A DNA stretch of 64,000 nt, taken from Ponticaulis sp. (GTDB lineage: Bacteria > Pseudomonadota > Alphaproteobacteria > Caulobacterales > Hyphomonadaceae). The position numbers and the translations under genes are program-made. Of the stretch, positions 1-8,651 are shown in pieces. The notes under the pieces are model-generated. The model was not told where the DNA came from, searched no databases, and saw only the letters and a list, made by a program, of their open reading frames with translations. Positions within the stretch are counted from its first letter, which is position 1. Each line of letters opens with the position of its first letter. Where the stretch lies: the NCBI GenBank assembly GCA_002692725.1, contig NZLU01000017.1, forward strand, positions 186,001-250,000. The letters are read 5' to 3'.

Positions 1-537
1 GTGCTCGCCGGGACGATCCGGCGAATCGTGCTGACATCAATTGCTCAGACAGGCGCATTCACGCCGATATTTTCCCCAAAAATTCTGGAAGAGACGCACC
101 GGGCCATTCCAAGGACCTATAAGAACTCAGCTTTCAGCGAGGCGGAGAAAACTCAGCGTGCAGATCGCGCGGTTTCGGAGCTGTGCTCGGCATTTCCCGA
201 TGCTCTGGTGACGCCTGAAAACACTGCGATGGGGATCGAGCTCCCGGACCAGGACGACGTGCATGTTGTTCAAACCGCTGTTAAGGCCCGAGCTGGTTTC
301 ATCGTCACCGAGAATTTGAGGGATTTTCCTCCAAAGATGCTTGCGGCTTTTGAAATTTGCCCGATCAACACGGATCACTTTGCTGAGCTTTCTTTGAGTG
401 CAGTCGACCATAAATATAAGTCGACCTTAAGGGCCAGATTAACCCAGGAATTCGAGTGCGAGTTCGCTGATCAAGCCGATATGATCGAACGGCTCCGTAA
501 AGTTGGCCTTAAAAAGCTTGCGGACTTACTGATGTGA
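1..537 (+). CDS. PIN-domain protein, 5' end outside window
   Basis: The visible 178 residues look like the body and C-terminus of a PIN-domain ribonuclease of the kind found as VapC-like toxins. A conserved acidic centre LPDQDDVHVV lies at visible residues 81-90, followed by GFIVTENLRDFP at 99-110, which is the typical 'aspartate, then TxN' arrangement of PIN folds. An ILEE acidic pair lies near residue 30. The N-terminal strand with the first catalytic aspartate is not visible, and the apparent GTG at position 1 sits in the middle of the fold, so the true start lies upstream of the window. No antitoxin gene follows downstream; a partner, if present, would be upstream. The PIN assignment is fairly secure. 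A toxin role is inference. Confidence 0.7.
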   Translation: MLAGTIRRIVLTSIAQTGAFTPIFSPKILEETHRAIPRTYKNSAFSEAEKTQRADRAVSELCSAFPDALVTPENTAMGIELPDQDDVHVVQTAVKARAGFIVTENLRDFPPKMLAAFEICPINTDHFAELSLSAVDHKYKSTLRARLTQEFECEFADQADMIERLRKVGLKKLADLLM

Positions 538-602
538 TTTTATCGTGACCCCGCACATGTTTCTGTTTTAAATGGCAAAATCGATTTCAGATTGGGGGCG
601 TC

Positions 603-1013
603 TTGAAGTTTTCTTCCGTAATTATCCTCGCAGTCGCACTAGGTTCGATCAGTCTTGCGGCTCAAGCCGACGACCGACCCTATACTGAAAAAGAGCTCAC
701 AGCGTGTGTGGTACTCAGAGAAGCCAATGAGCTGTTGATTCAAGAACGCGACAGAATCGATGATTGGATCGATAGAAATAGAGGCAGCTCATCGAGCAAT
801 GCCGTAATCGACCGGTTTAACGTGCAAGTGGGTCGACAAAATGCGCTCAATGACATGGTCGGCGTGTTTGATGACCACTATAATCGCAACTGCCTCGGCA
901 GCCTGAATTACTTAATGTATGAGAAGGTTTGCAAAACGACAACGAGCCGCATGAATGGCTTCATCCGCAATGGCAAAGGCTGCGATAAATGGCGGAGGAA
1001 CTTTGGTGAATAA
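603..1013 (+). CDS. Small exported protein of unknown function
   Basis: This 136-residue protein has a clear Sec signal peptide: a charged start, a hydrophobic stretch, then an AQA-DD cleavage context near residue 22. The start is a TTG just downstream of the G-rich stretch GGGGGCG, which I take as the ribosome binding site. The mature part is charged, with four cysteines (in TACV, RNCLG, EKVCK and KGCDK) that could form two disulfides in the periplasm. I do not recognise the family. It lies 66 bp after the PIN gene and 84 bp before the CreA-like gene, all on the same strand. The frame extends without interruption and the signal peptide argues that it is real. Confidence 0.6.
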   Translation: MKFSSVIILAVALGSISLAAQADDRPYTEKELTACVVLREANELLIQERDRIDDWIDRNRGSSSSNAVIDRFNVQVGRQNALNDMVGVFDDHYNRNCLGSLNYLMYEKVCKTTTSRMNGFIRNGKGCDKWRRNFGE

Positions 1014-1097
1014 CACGACTTTCCGTAACGGCTTGGACAGCTGGTTTTTCTGATTGACCAAATGGGAACGCTATTCACCACACGGCGTTCAGCCTGC

Positions 1098-1589
1098 ATG
1101 CAGAAATTCTTTGGTTTCTTGGTCGTTGCGCTCATCCTTTCCGCCTGTGGCGGCAAAGACGAGGTGGGTGAGTTCAAGAATGACTGGCTGGGTAATGAGA
1201 TCAAGATTCGCCAGCTGACCGACCGTAAGGTTGAGGGCGTGGTCTGCCATCTCGCTTATTTTGATCGCGGCGTCTGGGACCGGATCGGCAAGGGAAACTG
1301 GTTCGAAAATCCATCAAACTCATCCATCTCCTGTCTTCAGTCTGGTCCGATCACCGTCGGCAATATCGATCTGGATAAATCTGGCGAAGAAGTGTTCGAT
1401 CAGTCGCAAAGCCTTGTCTTCAAACAGCTCGCTGTCCGCCGCATCTATGATGAAAACACAGACAGTCTGATGTATGTGAGCTTCACCCGAAAGCCTGTGG
1501 ATGGTTCAGCGAAGATGAGCCTGTCGACCGTTCCGCTTTACGGCGCCGACGTGACATGGACGCGCGGAAAGCCTGGCAGTACAGACTGA
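1098..1589 (+). CDS. CreA family protein, predicted lipoprotein
   Basis: The 163-residue product resembles the CreA family (the E. coli CreA product of unknown function). The matching blocks are EGVVCHLAYFDRGVWDRIGKG, SSISCLQSGPITV, SLVFKQLAVRRIYDENTDSL and KMSLSTVPLYG, in the order and spacing known from CreA. I chose the ATG at 1098 because it opens directly into a signal sequence ending in the lipobox LSAC (Cys17). An upstream in-frame ATG at 1062 would put twelve unsuitable residues before it. Neither start has a strong Shine-Dalgarno sequence. CreA proteins are normally periplasmic and soluble; the lipobox suggests this one is anchored in a membrane. Its biochemical role is unknown. Confidence 0.78.
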   Translation: MQKFFGFLVVALILSACGGKDEVGEFKNDWLGNEIKIRQLTDRKVEGVVCHLAYFDRGVWDRIGKGNWFENPSNSSISCLQSGPITVGNIDLDKSGEEVFDQSQSLVFKQLAVRRIYDENTDSLMYVSFTRKPVDGSAKMSLSTVPLYGADVTWTRGKPGSTD

Positions 1590-1640
1590 GACTGACAAAT
1601 GCTTATTGCCCCCGGTCAATTGGTGAATTAGGGGAGGCCA

Positions 1641-2132
1641 ATGGAAGATCTCGTTATATTCACCACTGGCGGCACGCTGGACAAAGACCATGACACCTTC
1701 ACGGAAAGTCTGGTTCTTGGCGCGGAAACCGTGACCAATGTCCCTGAACTTTTACGGATCGGGAAGTCGCACTTTGCCCGGGTTCAGCCTATTATGAGCC
1801 TTGATAGCCTCGACATGGTGGACTGCCATCGCGAGCAGATTCTGCTGGCTGTGCAGTCTGCGAAGGAGCGCTGCATTGTGGTCACCCATGGCACCGGCAC
1901 GATGGAGAAAACGGCCCAACATCTCGATGGAAAAACCGGCGACAAAACTGTTGTGCTGACGGGTGCCCTGCGCCCGTTTGCGCTCGGAAAATCCGACGCC
2001 GGCTTTAATGTGGGCGGTGCCATCATTGCCGCGCAAACGCTGTCGCCGGGTGTTTATGCGGTGATGAATGGTCGCGTTTTTGAAGCCGACAACGTCCATA
2101 AGGACCTGAAATCCGGCCGGTTCGACCTCTAG
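1641..2132 (+). CDS. Short asparaginase-like protein (N-terminal domain only)
   Basis: The 163 residues match only the N-terminal domain of type I/II L-asparaginases: FTTGGTLDK (residues 7-15) carries the nucleophilic-loop threonine, SLDSLD at 53-58 the substrate-binding serine region, and VTHGTGTMEKTA at 81-92 the second active-site loop, followed by VVLTGALRPF. Full asparaginases are about 320-350 residues, so the C-terminal domain is absent. The loop that normally reads HGTDTM reads HGTGTM here, so the catalytic aspartate is a glycine, and the position where the catalytic lysine is expected appears to be a glutamine. Hydrolytic activity is therefore doubtful. The SD GGGGAGG precedes the ATG. 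It ends 8 bp from the convergent sulfotransferase gene. Confidence 0.75.
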   Translation: MEDLVIFTTGGTLDKDHDTFTESLVLGAETVTNVPELLRIGKSHFARVQPIMSLDSLDMVDCHREQILLAVQSAKERCIVVTHGTGTMEKTAQHLDGKTGDKTVVLTGALRPFALGKSDAGFNVGGAIIAAQTLSPGVYAVMNGRVFEADNVHKDLKSGRFDL

Positions 2133-2140
2133 CTCATGAC

Positions 2141-3688
2141 CTAATCCAGATCTGACAGATCCATAACTCCGGCCCCTACCAGAATATCGAGCGCTGGCTG
2201 CATCAGCTCCGCATAGGACTTCCAACGGCCAATGGACGAGGTGTAAATGGGCTTTCGAACTTCAGTCAGGCTGGCTGTGGCGACCGGAGCGGCATTGAGG
2301 TGAAAGTCGAGGCAGGATTGCTCGAACTCCAGCCCCGCAAAATCGAGAAGGCTTCGGGTCGTCGCCTCGGTGTTTTGCGCCAGATCCTCATAATCCACCA
2401 CTCTGAAGCGCGTTTCGGGAAGCTTGTTGACGAAGGTGTCGATCAGTTTGTGAAAGCGGGCGACATATCGTGCTGTCCAGTCCAGTGAAAGCGCATAGTG
2501 GTAATGCCCGATGGCGAATTCAAAAAACTGGCGATACACGCTCAGCACGCTGTCAGCCGGGTGACGGCGCAGGCAGATTACGCGCGAATTCGGCAAGGCG
2601 GAAAGCATGGCCGGGGCCAGAAGCTTTCCAATAGGCAGCTTGTCAGTGAAAACGCCAGAGGTGCCGACAATCGCCGAAACATGCTTCAGATAGCGCTCGC
2701 CCACCCGAACCAGATCGGTTTCGGCTGCGCCAGAAATCAGTCGAGAGTCCACATCATGCGGGCTGGTTGCTTCAACGCGCTCCGCCAGACAGAAAGGAAA
2801 CTCCGGCCGCTCGCCGGCGGATTCAACTGCGGAATGGCTGCTCAGGATCCTGTCGGTGAGTGTTGTTCCGGTTCTTGGCATGCCGACGATGAATACCGGG
2901 CCGGGTCCATCGGTTTCAGCCCGAATGTTCAGCGTTTCGCAAAGCGCTTCGGCGGCCGTGAAGCTGTCCAGAATGGCGTCAATGCGGTCTTCAGCGATAG
3001 ATCTGGCAGGGGCTTTCGCCCGTTCCAGCCAGGCCATGGCCTCATATTTATTGCCCTGTCGTTCATGAATACGGGCAATGCCATGGGCCAGCTGGCGTGC
3101 ACCTTCAGCATCCTCGTCGCGATTTGCGGACCAAAGGGTTTCGAGGGTTTCAGTCTCGTCAGAATGCGTGTCCGCGCCCGTTAAGGCGAGCTGCGCATGC
3201 GAGGGAAGAAAGTCAGGATTGAGTTTGACCGATGTTTGATAGGCCATGTCAGCATGACTGGCTTCGCCCAGCGATAAAAGCGAGGTGCCATAATTGAACC
3301 AGAGCGCGGCATCGTCAGGATCGGCTTCGGTTGCCTTTCTATTTAGCGCACAGGCCTCCTCATGGCGGTCCATTAGGCTCATCACTGATCCCATCACCCC
3401 GAGCGACTGGGCATCGGATGTTGAAATCTCACCAGCAGCCCGGATCCGATCCAGCGCGGCTCCCGGCTCATTCAGTTTGAGAAAGGACAGCGCAGCATAG
3501 GCGTGCGGGGCGGCTTCAGGGTGCCCCGTCTGTATGGACTTTCGGAAACACTGAAGGGCGCGCTTATGTTGGTTCTGCAATTGCGCCAGCCGTCCCAATA
3601 GATAGAGCGCATCCCTGTGATCACCCGGCTGATTAAGGGTGGATTGGCAGAGGTCGAGCGCGTCCTGGAACTGTCCCGATGCAAACAA
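2141..3688 (-). CDS. TPR-repeat sulfotransferase family protein
   Basis: The protein has two parts. Residues 1-225 are tetratricopeptide-like helices (for example ALYLLGRLAQLQNQHKRALQ and AALWFNYGTSLLSLGEASHA). Residues 264-500 are a PAPS-dependent sulfotransferase domain, with the phosphosulfate loop FIVGMPRTGTTLTDRIL at 267-283 and a 3'-phosphate binding region VICLRRHPADSVLSVYRQFF later. Such proteins transfer sulfate from PAPS to an unknown acceptor. The start given is a TTG; the frame stays open upstream but offers only rare start codons, so the N-terminus is uncertain. It stands alone on the minus strand and a perfect inverted repeat lies just upstream. Confidence 0.82.
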   Translation of the reverse strand: MFASGQFQDALDLCQSTLNQPGDHRDALYLLGRLAQLQNQHKRALQCFRKSIQTGHPEAAPHAYAALSFLKLNEPGAALDRIRAAGEISTSDAQSLGVMGSVMSLMDRHEEACALNRKATEADPDDAALWFNYGTSLLSLGEASHADMAYQTSVKLNPDFLPSHAQLALTGADTHSDETETLETLWSANRDEDAEGARQLAHGIARIHERQGNKYEAMAWLERAKAPARSIAEDRIDAILDSFTAAEALCETLNIRAETDGPGPVFIVGMPRTGTTLTDRILSSHSAVESAGERPEFPFCLAERVEATSPHDVDSRLISGAAETDLVRVGERYLKHVSAIVGTSGVFTDKLPIGKLLAPAMLSALPNSRVICLRRHPADSVLSVYRQFFEFAIGHYHYALSLDWTARYVARFHKLIDTFVNKLPETRFRVVDYEDLAQNTEATTRSLLDFAGLEFEQSCLDFHLNAAPVATASLTEVRKPIYTSSIGRWKSYAELMQPALDILVGAGVMDLSDLD

Positions 3689-3749
3689 ATCACGTGCGGT
3701 CTGAAGGGGCTGAAAAGAATTGCCCGTAATTTTTTCAAGAATAACTGAA

Positions 3750-3776
3750 ATACTCCGAATAATACATCCGGAGTAT
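3750..3776. promoter_or_regulatory. Perfect inverted repeat upstream of the sulfotransferase gene
   Basis: ATACTCCG (3750-3757) and CGGAGTAT (3769-3776) are perfect 8-bp arms around an 11-bp AT-rich spacer. The centre lies about 75 bp upstream of the sulfotransferase start codon, where a promoter or leader would be expected. A dimeric repressor operator is the simplest reading; a short leader hairpin is the alternative. No second copy was noticed in the window. Confidence 0.45.
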
Positions 3777-3869
3777 CAGAATTACAGGTCGGGTCATCAA
3801 TAGAAAATGACGGTCAACTCAATTAAGTGAACCAGATTAAATTCTAGTAACTGTTTACGTTCCCAAAGC

Positions 3870-4571
3870 TTATTTCTGCGCTTCAAACAATTCAGAGCAG
3901 CCCTTGGTGGCCAATGCCATCAATTGCGAGAACTCATTCGGCGTGAAGCTGCGCTCTTCCCCGGTGCCCTGAATTTCAATGATATTTCCATCAGATGTCA
4001 TGACAAAGTTCGCGTCGACTTCGCCAGCAGAATCTTCCGGATAGTCGAGATCGAGCACCGGAACGTCCTTATAGACACCGCATGAAATCGCTGCAGCCTG
4101 GGCTGTAAGCGGAAATTCTGAAATCACGCCCTCTTTCACGAGATATTTGCAGGCCAGTGCCAGCGCGACATAGCCGCCTGTAATGCTGGCGGTACGCGTC
4201 CCGCCATCGGCCTGGATAACATCACAGTCGATAGTGATCTGGTTCTCGCCAAGCTTTTTCAGATCCGTAATGGCCCGGAGCGAGCGGCCAATCAGGCGCT
4301 GAATTTCCTGTGTCCGTCCTGATTGCTTGCCAGAGGCGGCTTCCCGGCGACCGCGCGTGTGGGTTGCGCGCGGCAGCATCCCATACTCACCGGTCACCCA
4401 GCCTTCGCCCTTCCCTTTCATCCAACCGGGAACTTTGCTCTCCCAGCTTGCCGTGCACAGCACATGCGTATTCCCGAATTTTGCGAGGCATGACCCTTCC
4501 GCATAGGCGTTTACGCCGGTCTCGAGGCTGATGGTTCGAAGCTGGTCGGCTTGCCGTCCTGATGGGCGCAT
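3870..4571 (-). CDS. rph: Ribonuclease PH
   Basis: This 233-residue phosphorolytic 3'-5' exoribonuclease trims tRNA 3' ends. It starts with the family signature [12 protein letters not shown] and contains [27 protein letters not shown] and [15 protein letters not shown], all typical of RNase PH, and the length is normal. I place the start at the ATG at 4571, which has a GGAG nine bases upstream; a TTG two codons earlier is less likely. It is divergent from hrcA, an arrangement common in alphaproteobacteria. The 145 bp between them must hold both promoters, but no clear sigma-70 or heat-shock motif was found there. Confidence 0.96.
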   Translation of the reverse strand: MRPSGRQADQLRTISLETGVNAYAEGSCLAKFGNTHVLCTASWESKVPGWMKGKGEGWVTGEYGMLPRATHTRGRREAASGKQSGRTQEIQRLIGRSLRAITDLKKLGENQITIDCDVIQADGGTRTASITGGYVALALACKYLVKEGVISEFPLTAQAAAISCGVYKDVPVLDLDYPEDSAGEVDANFVMTSDGNIIEIQGTGEERSFTPNEFSQLMALATKGCSELFEAQK

Positions 4572-4716
4572 GGTCAAAATCTCCGTATGTAAATGTGGCT
4601 GGTCTACTCACAGCCTGGGAATTCGTCCATCATACATGTCGTTGAGACTTGTAATTTTATTCGGTCATCGCACATGATCGACCGGCAGAGATGATTGTTT
4701 TTCGGACCTATTGCTT

Positions 4717-5778
4717 ATGACGCCGCTTCAGGAGCTTGATCGCAGATCACGCGAAATCTTCAGGACGATCGTCGAAGCCTATCTCGAAACGGGCGAGCCG
4801 GTCGGGTCTCGCACGATTTCGCGTCGGGGTGTGGACCTCTCCCCAGCAAGCATCCGCAACGTCATGTCAGACCTCGCCGCGCTCGGCCTTCTCGATGCGC
4901 CGCATATCAGCGCCGGACGTCAACCAAGTCATATGGGCCTTCGCTTCTTTGTCGACAGTCTGCTGCAGACCGGTGAGGTGAGCGATATGGAGCGCGCCGA
5001 AATCGATTCCCGGCTCACCAATGCCGGGCGGGACATTGAAAATGTGCTTAATGAAGCCTCTGAAGTGCTGTCTGGCCTGACAGGTGGGGCGAGTCTCGTT
5101 GCCTCTCCGACGCAGGATGCGCCAATCAAACAGGTCGATTTCATCCCCATCGCAGCATCGCGCGCCCTTTGCATTCTCGTTTCAGACAGTGGTGAGGTTG
5201 AAAACCGGATTATCGATTTTGGCGATGGCATCGGGCCGTCCACCTTGATGGAGGCGACCAATTATCTGAACGCGCGCATGCGCGGGCGGCGTCTCTCTGA
5301 AGCGCGCGCGGAAATTGAGACAGAACTCTCTGACAAGCGTGCTCAGCTCGATGCCGCAGCGGCCAATCTGATCCGTCTTGGCGTGGTCGAATGGTCGGGC
5401 GAGGAGCCCGATCGTGGCCGTTCTCTGATCGTGCGGGGCCGTGCCAATCTTCTGGAAAGCGCGGGCGCGAAAGAAGACCTCGAGCGGATTGGCCGGTTGT
5501 TTGATGAACTTGAGCGCAAGAAAAGCATGCTGAGTGTGCTCGATTCCACACGGGATGCAGCCGGTGCGCGCATTTTTATCGGGTCTGAGAACCCTCTTTT
5601 CTCACTTTCGGGTTCCAGCCTGATTGTGTCTTCCTATATGAACAGCGATCGAAAAATTGTGGGCGCCCTGGGTGTGATCGGACCGACCAGTCTGAATTAC
5701 GCCCGGGTCATCCCCATGGTGGACTATACAGCCAAGGTGGTCGGACAGATATTGGATGGCCGCCAGCAACGGGATTAA
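4717..5778 (+). CDS. hrcA: Heat-inducible transcription repressor HrcA
   Basis: The 353-residue protein has the HrcA N-terminal winged helix (LDRRSREIFRTIVEAYLETGEPVGSRTISRR, shown in part) followed by SPASIRNVMSDLAALGLL and the domain with a GAF-like fold. The C-terminal motif RKIVGALGVIGPTSLNYARVIPMVDYTA (in part) is also typical. HrcA binds CIRCE operators and represses heat-shock genes. I use the ATG at 4717; a TTG at 4711 is in frame. It is followed after 3 bp by grpE. No CIRCE element is visible next to hrcA or dnaK, so its targets (probably groESL) must lie outside the window. Confidence 0.95.
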   Translation: MTPLQELDRRSREIFRTIVEAYLETGEPVGSRTISRRGVDLSPASIRNVMSDLAALGLLDAPHISAGRQPSHMGLRFFVDSLLQTGEVSDMERAEIDSRLTNAGRDIENVLNEASEVLSGLTGGASLVASPTQDAPIKQVDFIPIAASRALCILVSDSGEVENRIIDFGDGIGPSTLMEATNYLNARMRGRRLSEARAEIETELSDKRAQLDAAAANLIRLGVVEWSGEEPDRGRSLIVRGRANLLESAGAKEDLERIGRLFDELERKKSMLSVLDSTRDAAGARIFIGSENPLFSLSGSSLIVSSYMNSDRKIVGALGVIGPTSLNYARVIPMVDYTAKVVGQILDGRQQRD

Positions 5779-5781
5779 AGT

Positions 5782-6396
5782 ATGAGTGACGCGAACGAAA
5801 AAGAGACATCTGAAGACAGCGTAGAGCTGAGCGAAGCCGCAGCTGAAATGGCCGAAGCTATGGAAGCCGCCGCGGATGAAGCTGAAAAACTTCAGCAGGA
5901 TGGCGAAATGTCGCTGGAAGAACGCTTCCAATTGCTTGCTGCTGAAAACTCAGACCTGAAAGATCAGGTTCTGCGTGCCCATGCCGAGATGGATAATATC
6001 CGCAAGCGCGCCGAACGCCAGGTCGCTGATACGCGAGTTTATGCCGTTGAAAAGTTTGCTGGCGACCTCCTGCCTGTGTCGGACAATTTCGCCCGGGCGC
6101 TTGTTGCACTCGACGGGCCGTCTCGTGAAGCGCTGTCCGACGCGGGCAAAGCCCTTCTGGTGGGCGTTGAAGCCATCCAGAAGGAACTGCATACGGCACT
6201 GGCCCGTCACGGCGTCACAGCCATCAGTGCTGCGCCGGGCGATGCGTTCGATGCGAATGTTCATCAGGCCGTCAGCCAGATGCCGTCCGAGCATCCCCCG
6301 GGCACCGTTGCAGCCGCCTTCCAGACGGGGTGGAAAATCGGCAACCGAACCTTGCGCGCTGCTATGGTTGCAGTCAGTGCCGGGCCTGCGAGCTAA
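5782..6396 (+). CDS. grpE: Nucleotide exchange factor GrpE
   Basis: This 204-residue protein is the nucleotide exchange factor for DnaK. An acidic, alanine-rich N-terminal segment forms the long helix, followed by VLRAHAEMDNIRKRAERQV and then the beta-domain signature NVHQAVSQMP ... GTVAAAFQTGWKIGNRTLRAAMVAVS (in part), which is diagnostic for GrpE. It starts 3 bp after the hrcA stop, so the two genes are surely cotranscribed. dnaK and dnaJ, its partners, lie 8 kb downstream and not in the same operon. Confidence 0.95.
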   Translation: MSDANEKETSEDSVELSEAAAEMAEAMEAAADEAEKLQQDGEMSLEERFQLLAAENSDLKDQVLRAHAEMDNIRKRAERQVADTRVYAVEKFAGDLLPVSDNFARALVALDGPSREALSDAGKALLVGVEAIQKELHTALARHGVTAISAAPGDAFDANVHQAVSQMPSEHPPGTVAAAFQTGWKIGNRTLRAAMVAVSAGPAS

Positions 6397-6402
6397 CTTA
6401 GA

Positions 6403-6427
6403 AGGGTGCAGCGAAAAGCTGCGCCCT
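6403..6427 (+). terminator. Hairpin after grpE
   Basis: AGGGTGCAGC (6403-6412) and GCTGCGCCCT (6418-6427) form a ten-pair stem with one G-T pair and a GAAAA loop, 7 bp after the grpE stop. There is no T-run, so it may be an RNA-stabilising or Rho-dependent end, not a true intrinsic terminator. Confidence 0.4.
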
Positions 6428-6562
6428 ATCCAACTGCAGTCCATCACACACTGAAATTTCCAGCGTAATCAGAAAATAAATGGCCTGACCGAGTTTACTG
6501 GCTGACCCTGGCCGAAAAAGCCCCTAATCTGTCCAGCGGTAACCAATCCTGGTGGGGGCATC

Positions 6563-7975
6563 ATGGCTGCAGATCTCAAAAAGCTTCGTCATCCGGTTGA
6601 GAATTCGCGCTTTTTGTTTGCGTTGATTGTCGTTATCCCGCTGGCCTTCGCCGCCATCGGATTTGCGATCTTCACCTTCGGTATTCCGATATTGGCGCTC
6701 TATCTGATGTTCGTCTTCATCCGGAATCTGATCTACGTCCAGTTTATCGGCAATGCAGTCCGGGTTGATGAACACAGCTTTCCCGAAATACATCATGCTG
6801 CGCAAGAAATCTGCGAACTGATTGGCTATAAAAAACAGATCGACATTTTCATTTATGAAGAAGGCAGCTTCAACGCCATGTTGGTGCCTTTTCTGAAGAA
6901 GAAGGCCGTTATCCTGAACTCTGAAACAGTTCACGGCGCGTCGACGACTGAAATCCGCTGGTTGATTGGCCGGTTTGTTGGATATTTGCAGGGCAAGAAG
7001 CTCCGCTTTATGTGGGCGGAAATCCTGCTCAACTCGCTTGAGAACACCTGGGTGTTCAATCTCTTCCTTTATCCCTATGAGCGCGCCGCTGTTCTGACCG
7101 GCGACCGGATTGGCGCCTATGCTGTCGATTATAATGAAGAGGCAATCGTTTCGGCGCTCAATAAGCTTATGGTCGGGCCCGATATTGCCCATCGGGTCAG
7201 TACAGACAGCCTCTACACCCAATATCAGGAGTTAAAGCGGCGTCCGTTTTTCAGCCTGCTCGCTCGCCTTTATATCCCCTTCCCACACATGATCCGGCGC
7301 GTTGCCGAGATGCATATCTTTCTGGAGCGGGCAGACTTTTCCAGACTTCCACATCCTGCGAAGTCGCGCTCAACGCCACCACCGCGCACGGAGCGTCCGC
7401 GCGCCGCATCCGGCCCTCAGGCGGCCTATACGGTTGATCCGGCGTTCCGCCGCGAAGAGCCGTTCAACCCGAAGGTCATGCCTGAACAAAAAGAAGCCGC
7501 AACGCGCGCTGCATCGGCCACCGGAAAAACCCAAGGCTTTTCTGCCCAGAATACACAGCTCGCAGAAAATGCCGGGCCGGGCGGCGTTCGATTTGTGTTC
7601 GGACTACTGATCGGTCTCGCCGTTATTCTGGCGGGTGATTATATGACGTTTGGCTTTGATGAGGCCTTTCTTCCGGGCCTCACCATGGCCTGGTGGTCAG
7701 AGTTTCAGCATCCGGAACTCCGGGAATTTTTCCTGAAAACAGCCGCCTTCGCTTTTGTCGGTATGATGGTCGCACGGCTGATTGGCGGACAGGCCGGAGT
7801 GCCTTGGCTTTTATTCTTCGGCCTGTTCGGCTGGACGCTGATCCATGGGATCCTCATCAATCCGGACTCATTCGATGGACTGGATGTGTTCATCCAAGGC
7901 ATGATTGGCGGCGCAGCGCTGTTTGGCGGCTCTGCGCTTCTGGCCTCCCTCATCCCGCGAAAGTCGAACGCATAA
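6563..7975 (+). CDS. M48-like membrane protein with no visible zinc motif
   Basis: The 470-residue protein has two N-terminal membrane segments (about residues 18-60), a soluble domain laid out like M48/HtpX peptidases (IDIFIYEEGSFNAMLVPF then KKAVILNSETVHGASTTEIRWLIG), a proline-rich linker near 265-335 and about four C-terminal membrane segments. In the family the helix after the active-site strand carries HExxH. Here the equivalent stretch at about 130-146 reads EIRWLIGRFVGYLQGKK, with no histidine. The later YERAAVLTGDRIGAYAVDY (172-190) still resembles the third-ligand helix of M48 enzymes. It is therefore probably a non-catalytic relative. It stands alone, with a terminator-like hairpin overlapping its stop. 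Confidence 0.6.
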   Translation: MAADLKKLRHPVENSRFLFALIVVIPLAFAAIGFAIFTFGIPILALYLMFVFIRNLIYVQFIGNAVRVDEHSFPEIHHAAQEICELIGYKKQIDIFIYEEGSFNAMLVPFLKKKAVILNSETVHGASTTEIRWLIGRFVGYLQGKKLRFMWAEILLNSLENTWVFNLFLYPYERAAVLTGDRIGAYAVDYNEEAIVSALNKLMVGPDIAHRVSTDSLYTQYQELKRRPFFSLLARLYIPFPHMIRRVAEMHIFLERADFSRLPHPAKSRSTPPPRTERPRAASGPQAAYTVDPAFRREEPFNPKVMPEQKEAATRAASATGKTQGFSAQNTQLAENAGPGGVRFVFGLLIGLAVILAGDYMTFGFDEAFLPGLTMAWWSEFQHPELREFFLKTAAFAFVGMMVARLIGGQAGVPWLLFFGLFGWTLIHGILINPDSFDGLDVFIQGMIGGAALFGGSALLASLIPRKSNA

Positions 7976-7999
7976 AAGGCGGATTTGTCGCCCGCCTTT
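7975..7999 (-). terminator. Bidirectional hairpin between convergent genes
   Basis: AAAGGCGG (7975-7982) pairs perfectly with CCGCCTTT (7992-7999) around a nine-base loop. On the minus strand the right side of the stem runs into TTTTATG, a reasonable intrinsic terminator for the VOC-family gene that ends at 8021. It can also stop transcription of the M48-like gene. Confidence 0.55.
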
Positions 8000-8020
8000 C
8001 CCGTTTCATTGCCGCTGTAT

Positions 8021-8461
8021 TCAGCGCTGAATGAATTCCCATTGATTTCCGTCCCCATCCTTTCCAAGGACGAAGGTCGGGCGATCAATGCTGACCTCAA
8101 ATCCGGCTGCCTTCATGGCGGCTGAGGAGGCTGGCGCATCTTTGGTGTTAAACACGATACGCGCCGGACCGACCGAGCTTTCGCCCTGGAGCATCTGAAT
8201 GAGAGCCAGATTGGCGCCACCGTCTGCGCCAATGATCGTTTCCTTATAGCGTTCAGTATCAGCGTTTCGGACCACGCTCATACCCAAAGCGTCCGTCAGG
8301 AACTCTGTCGTGGCATCAATGTCCGACACAATCACGATGACGCCAGAGACGTAGTTCATCGGCGCAGCTGTTGTTTCGGCATCCTCAGCAAGACTGTGTG
8401 TCGACATACAGCCTGCGAGCAAGGCCGCGCCTAACATGGTTTTCATTGTCGTTTTCATCAT
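8021..8461 (-). CDS. VOC (glyoxalase/bleomycin-resistance) family lipoprotein
   Basis: The 146-residue protein has a signal sequence ending in LLAGC (Cys18), so it is a predicted lipoprotein. The mature part has the beta-alpha-beta-beta-beta pattern of the vicinal-oxygen-chelate fold: VSGVIVIVSDIDATTEFLTD and LGMSVVRNADTERY, then in the second module RIVFNTKDAPASSAAMKAAG and VLGKDGDGNQWEFIQR, whose final glutamate is a usual metal ligand. Members of this superfamily isomerise or bind small compounds. Export of a VOC domain is less common and the substrate is unknown. It is convergent with the M48-like gene. Confidence 0.72.
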   Translation of the reverse strand: MMKTTMKTMLGAALLAGCMSTHSLAEDAETTAAPMNYVSGVIVIVSDIDATTEFLTDALGMSVVRNADTERYKETIIGADGGANLALIQMLQGESSVGPARIVFNTKDAPASSAAMKAAGFEVSIDRPTFVLGKDGDGNQWEFIQR

Positions 8462-8651
8462 CGTCCCGGTTTCCTCCCGCTATTGAATGTGCGTCAATAA
8501 GACGAGGCAGGGATACCACATACAAGGCAGAGCGCCAGAAGAGAGTTCAGTGAGCTGAACTTACTCATGGTTTTCGCCAAACGCTCTTGGCGGGCTTTTG
8601 AATGCAGTCCAAACTCTGCTCTGAACACTGTGTCTGAGCCGGGGAAAGCAC

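Noticed and set aside
1..537. Complete toxin-antitoxin module
   Set aside because: Only part of the PIN protein is inside the window and no antitoxin follows; the module cannot be claimed.
4578..4716. CIRCE operator or heat-shock promoter between rph and hrcA
   Set aside because: No TTAGCACTC...GAGTGCTAA repeat and no CTTGAA/CCCAT pair with correct spacing could be found.
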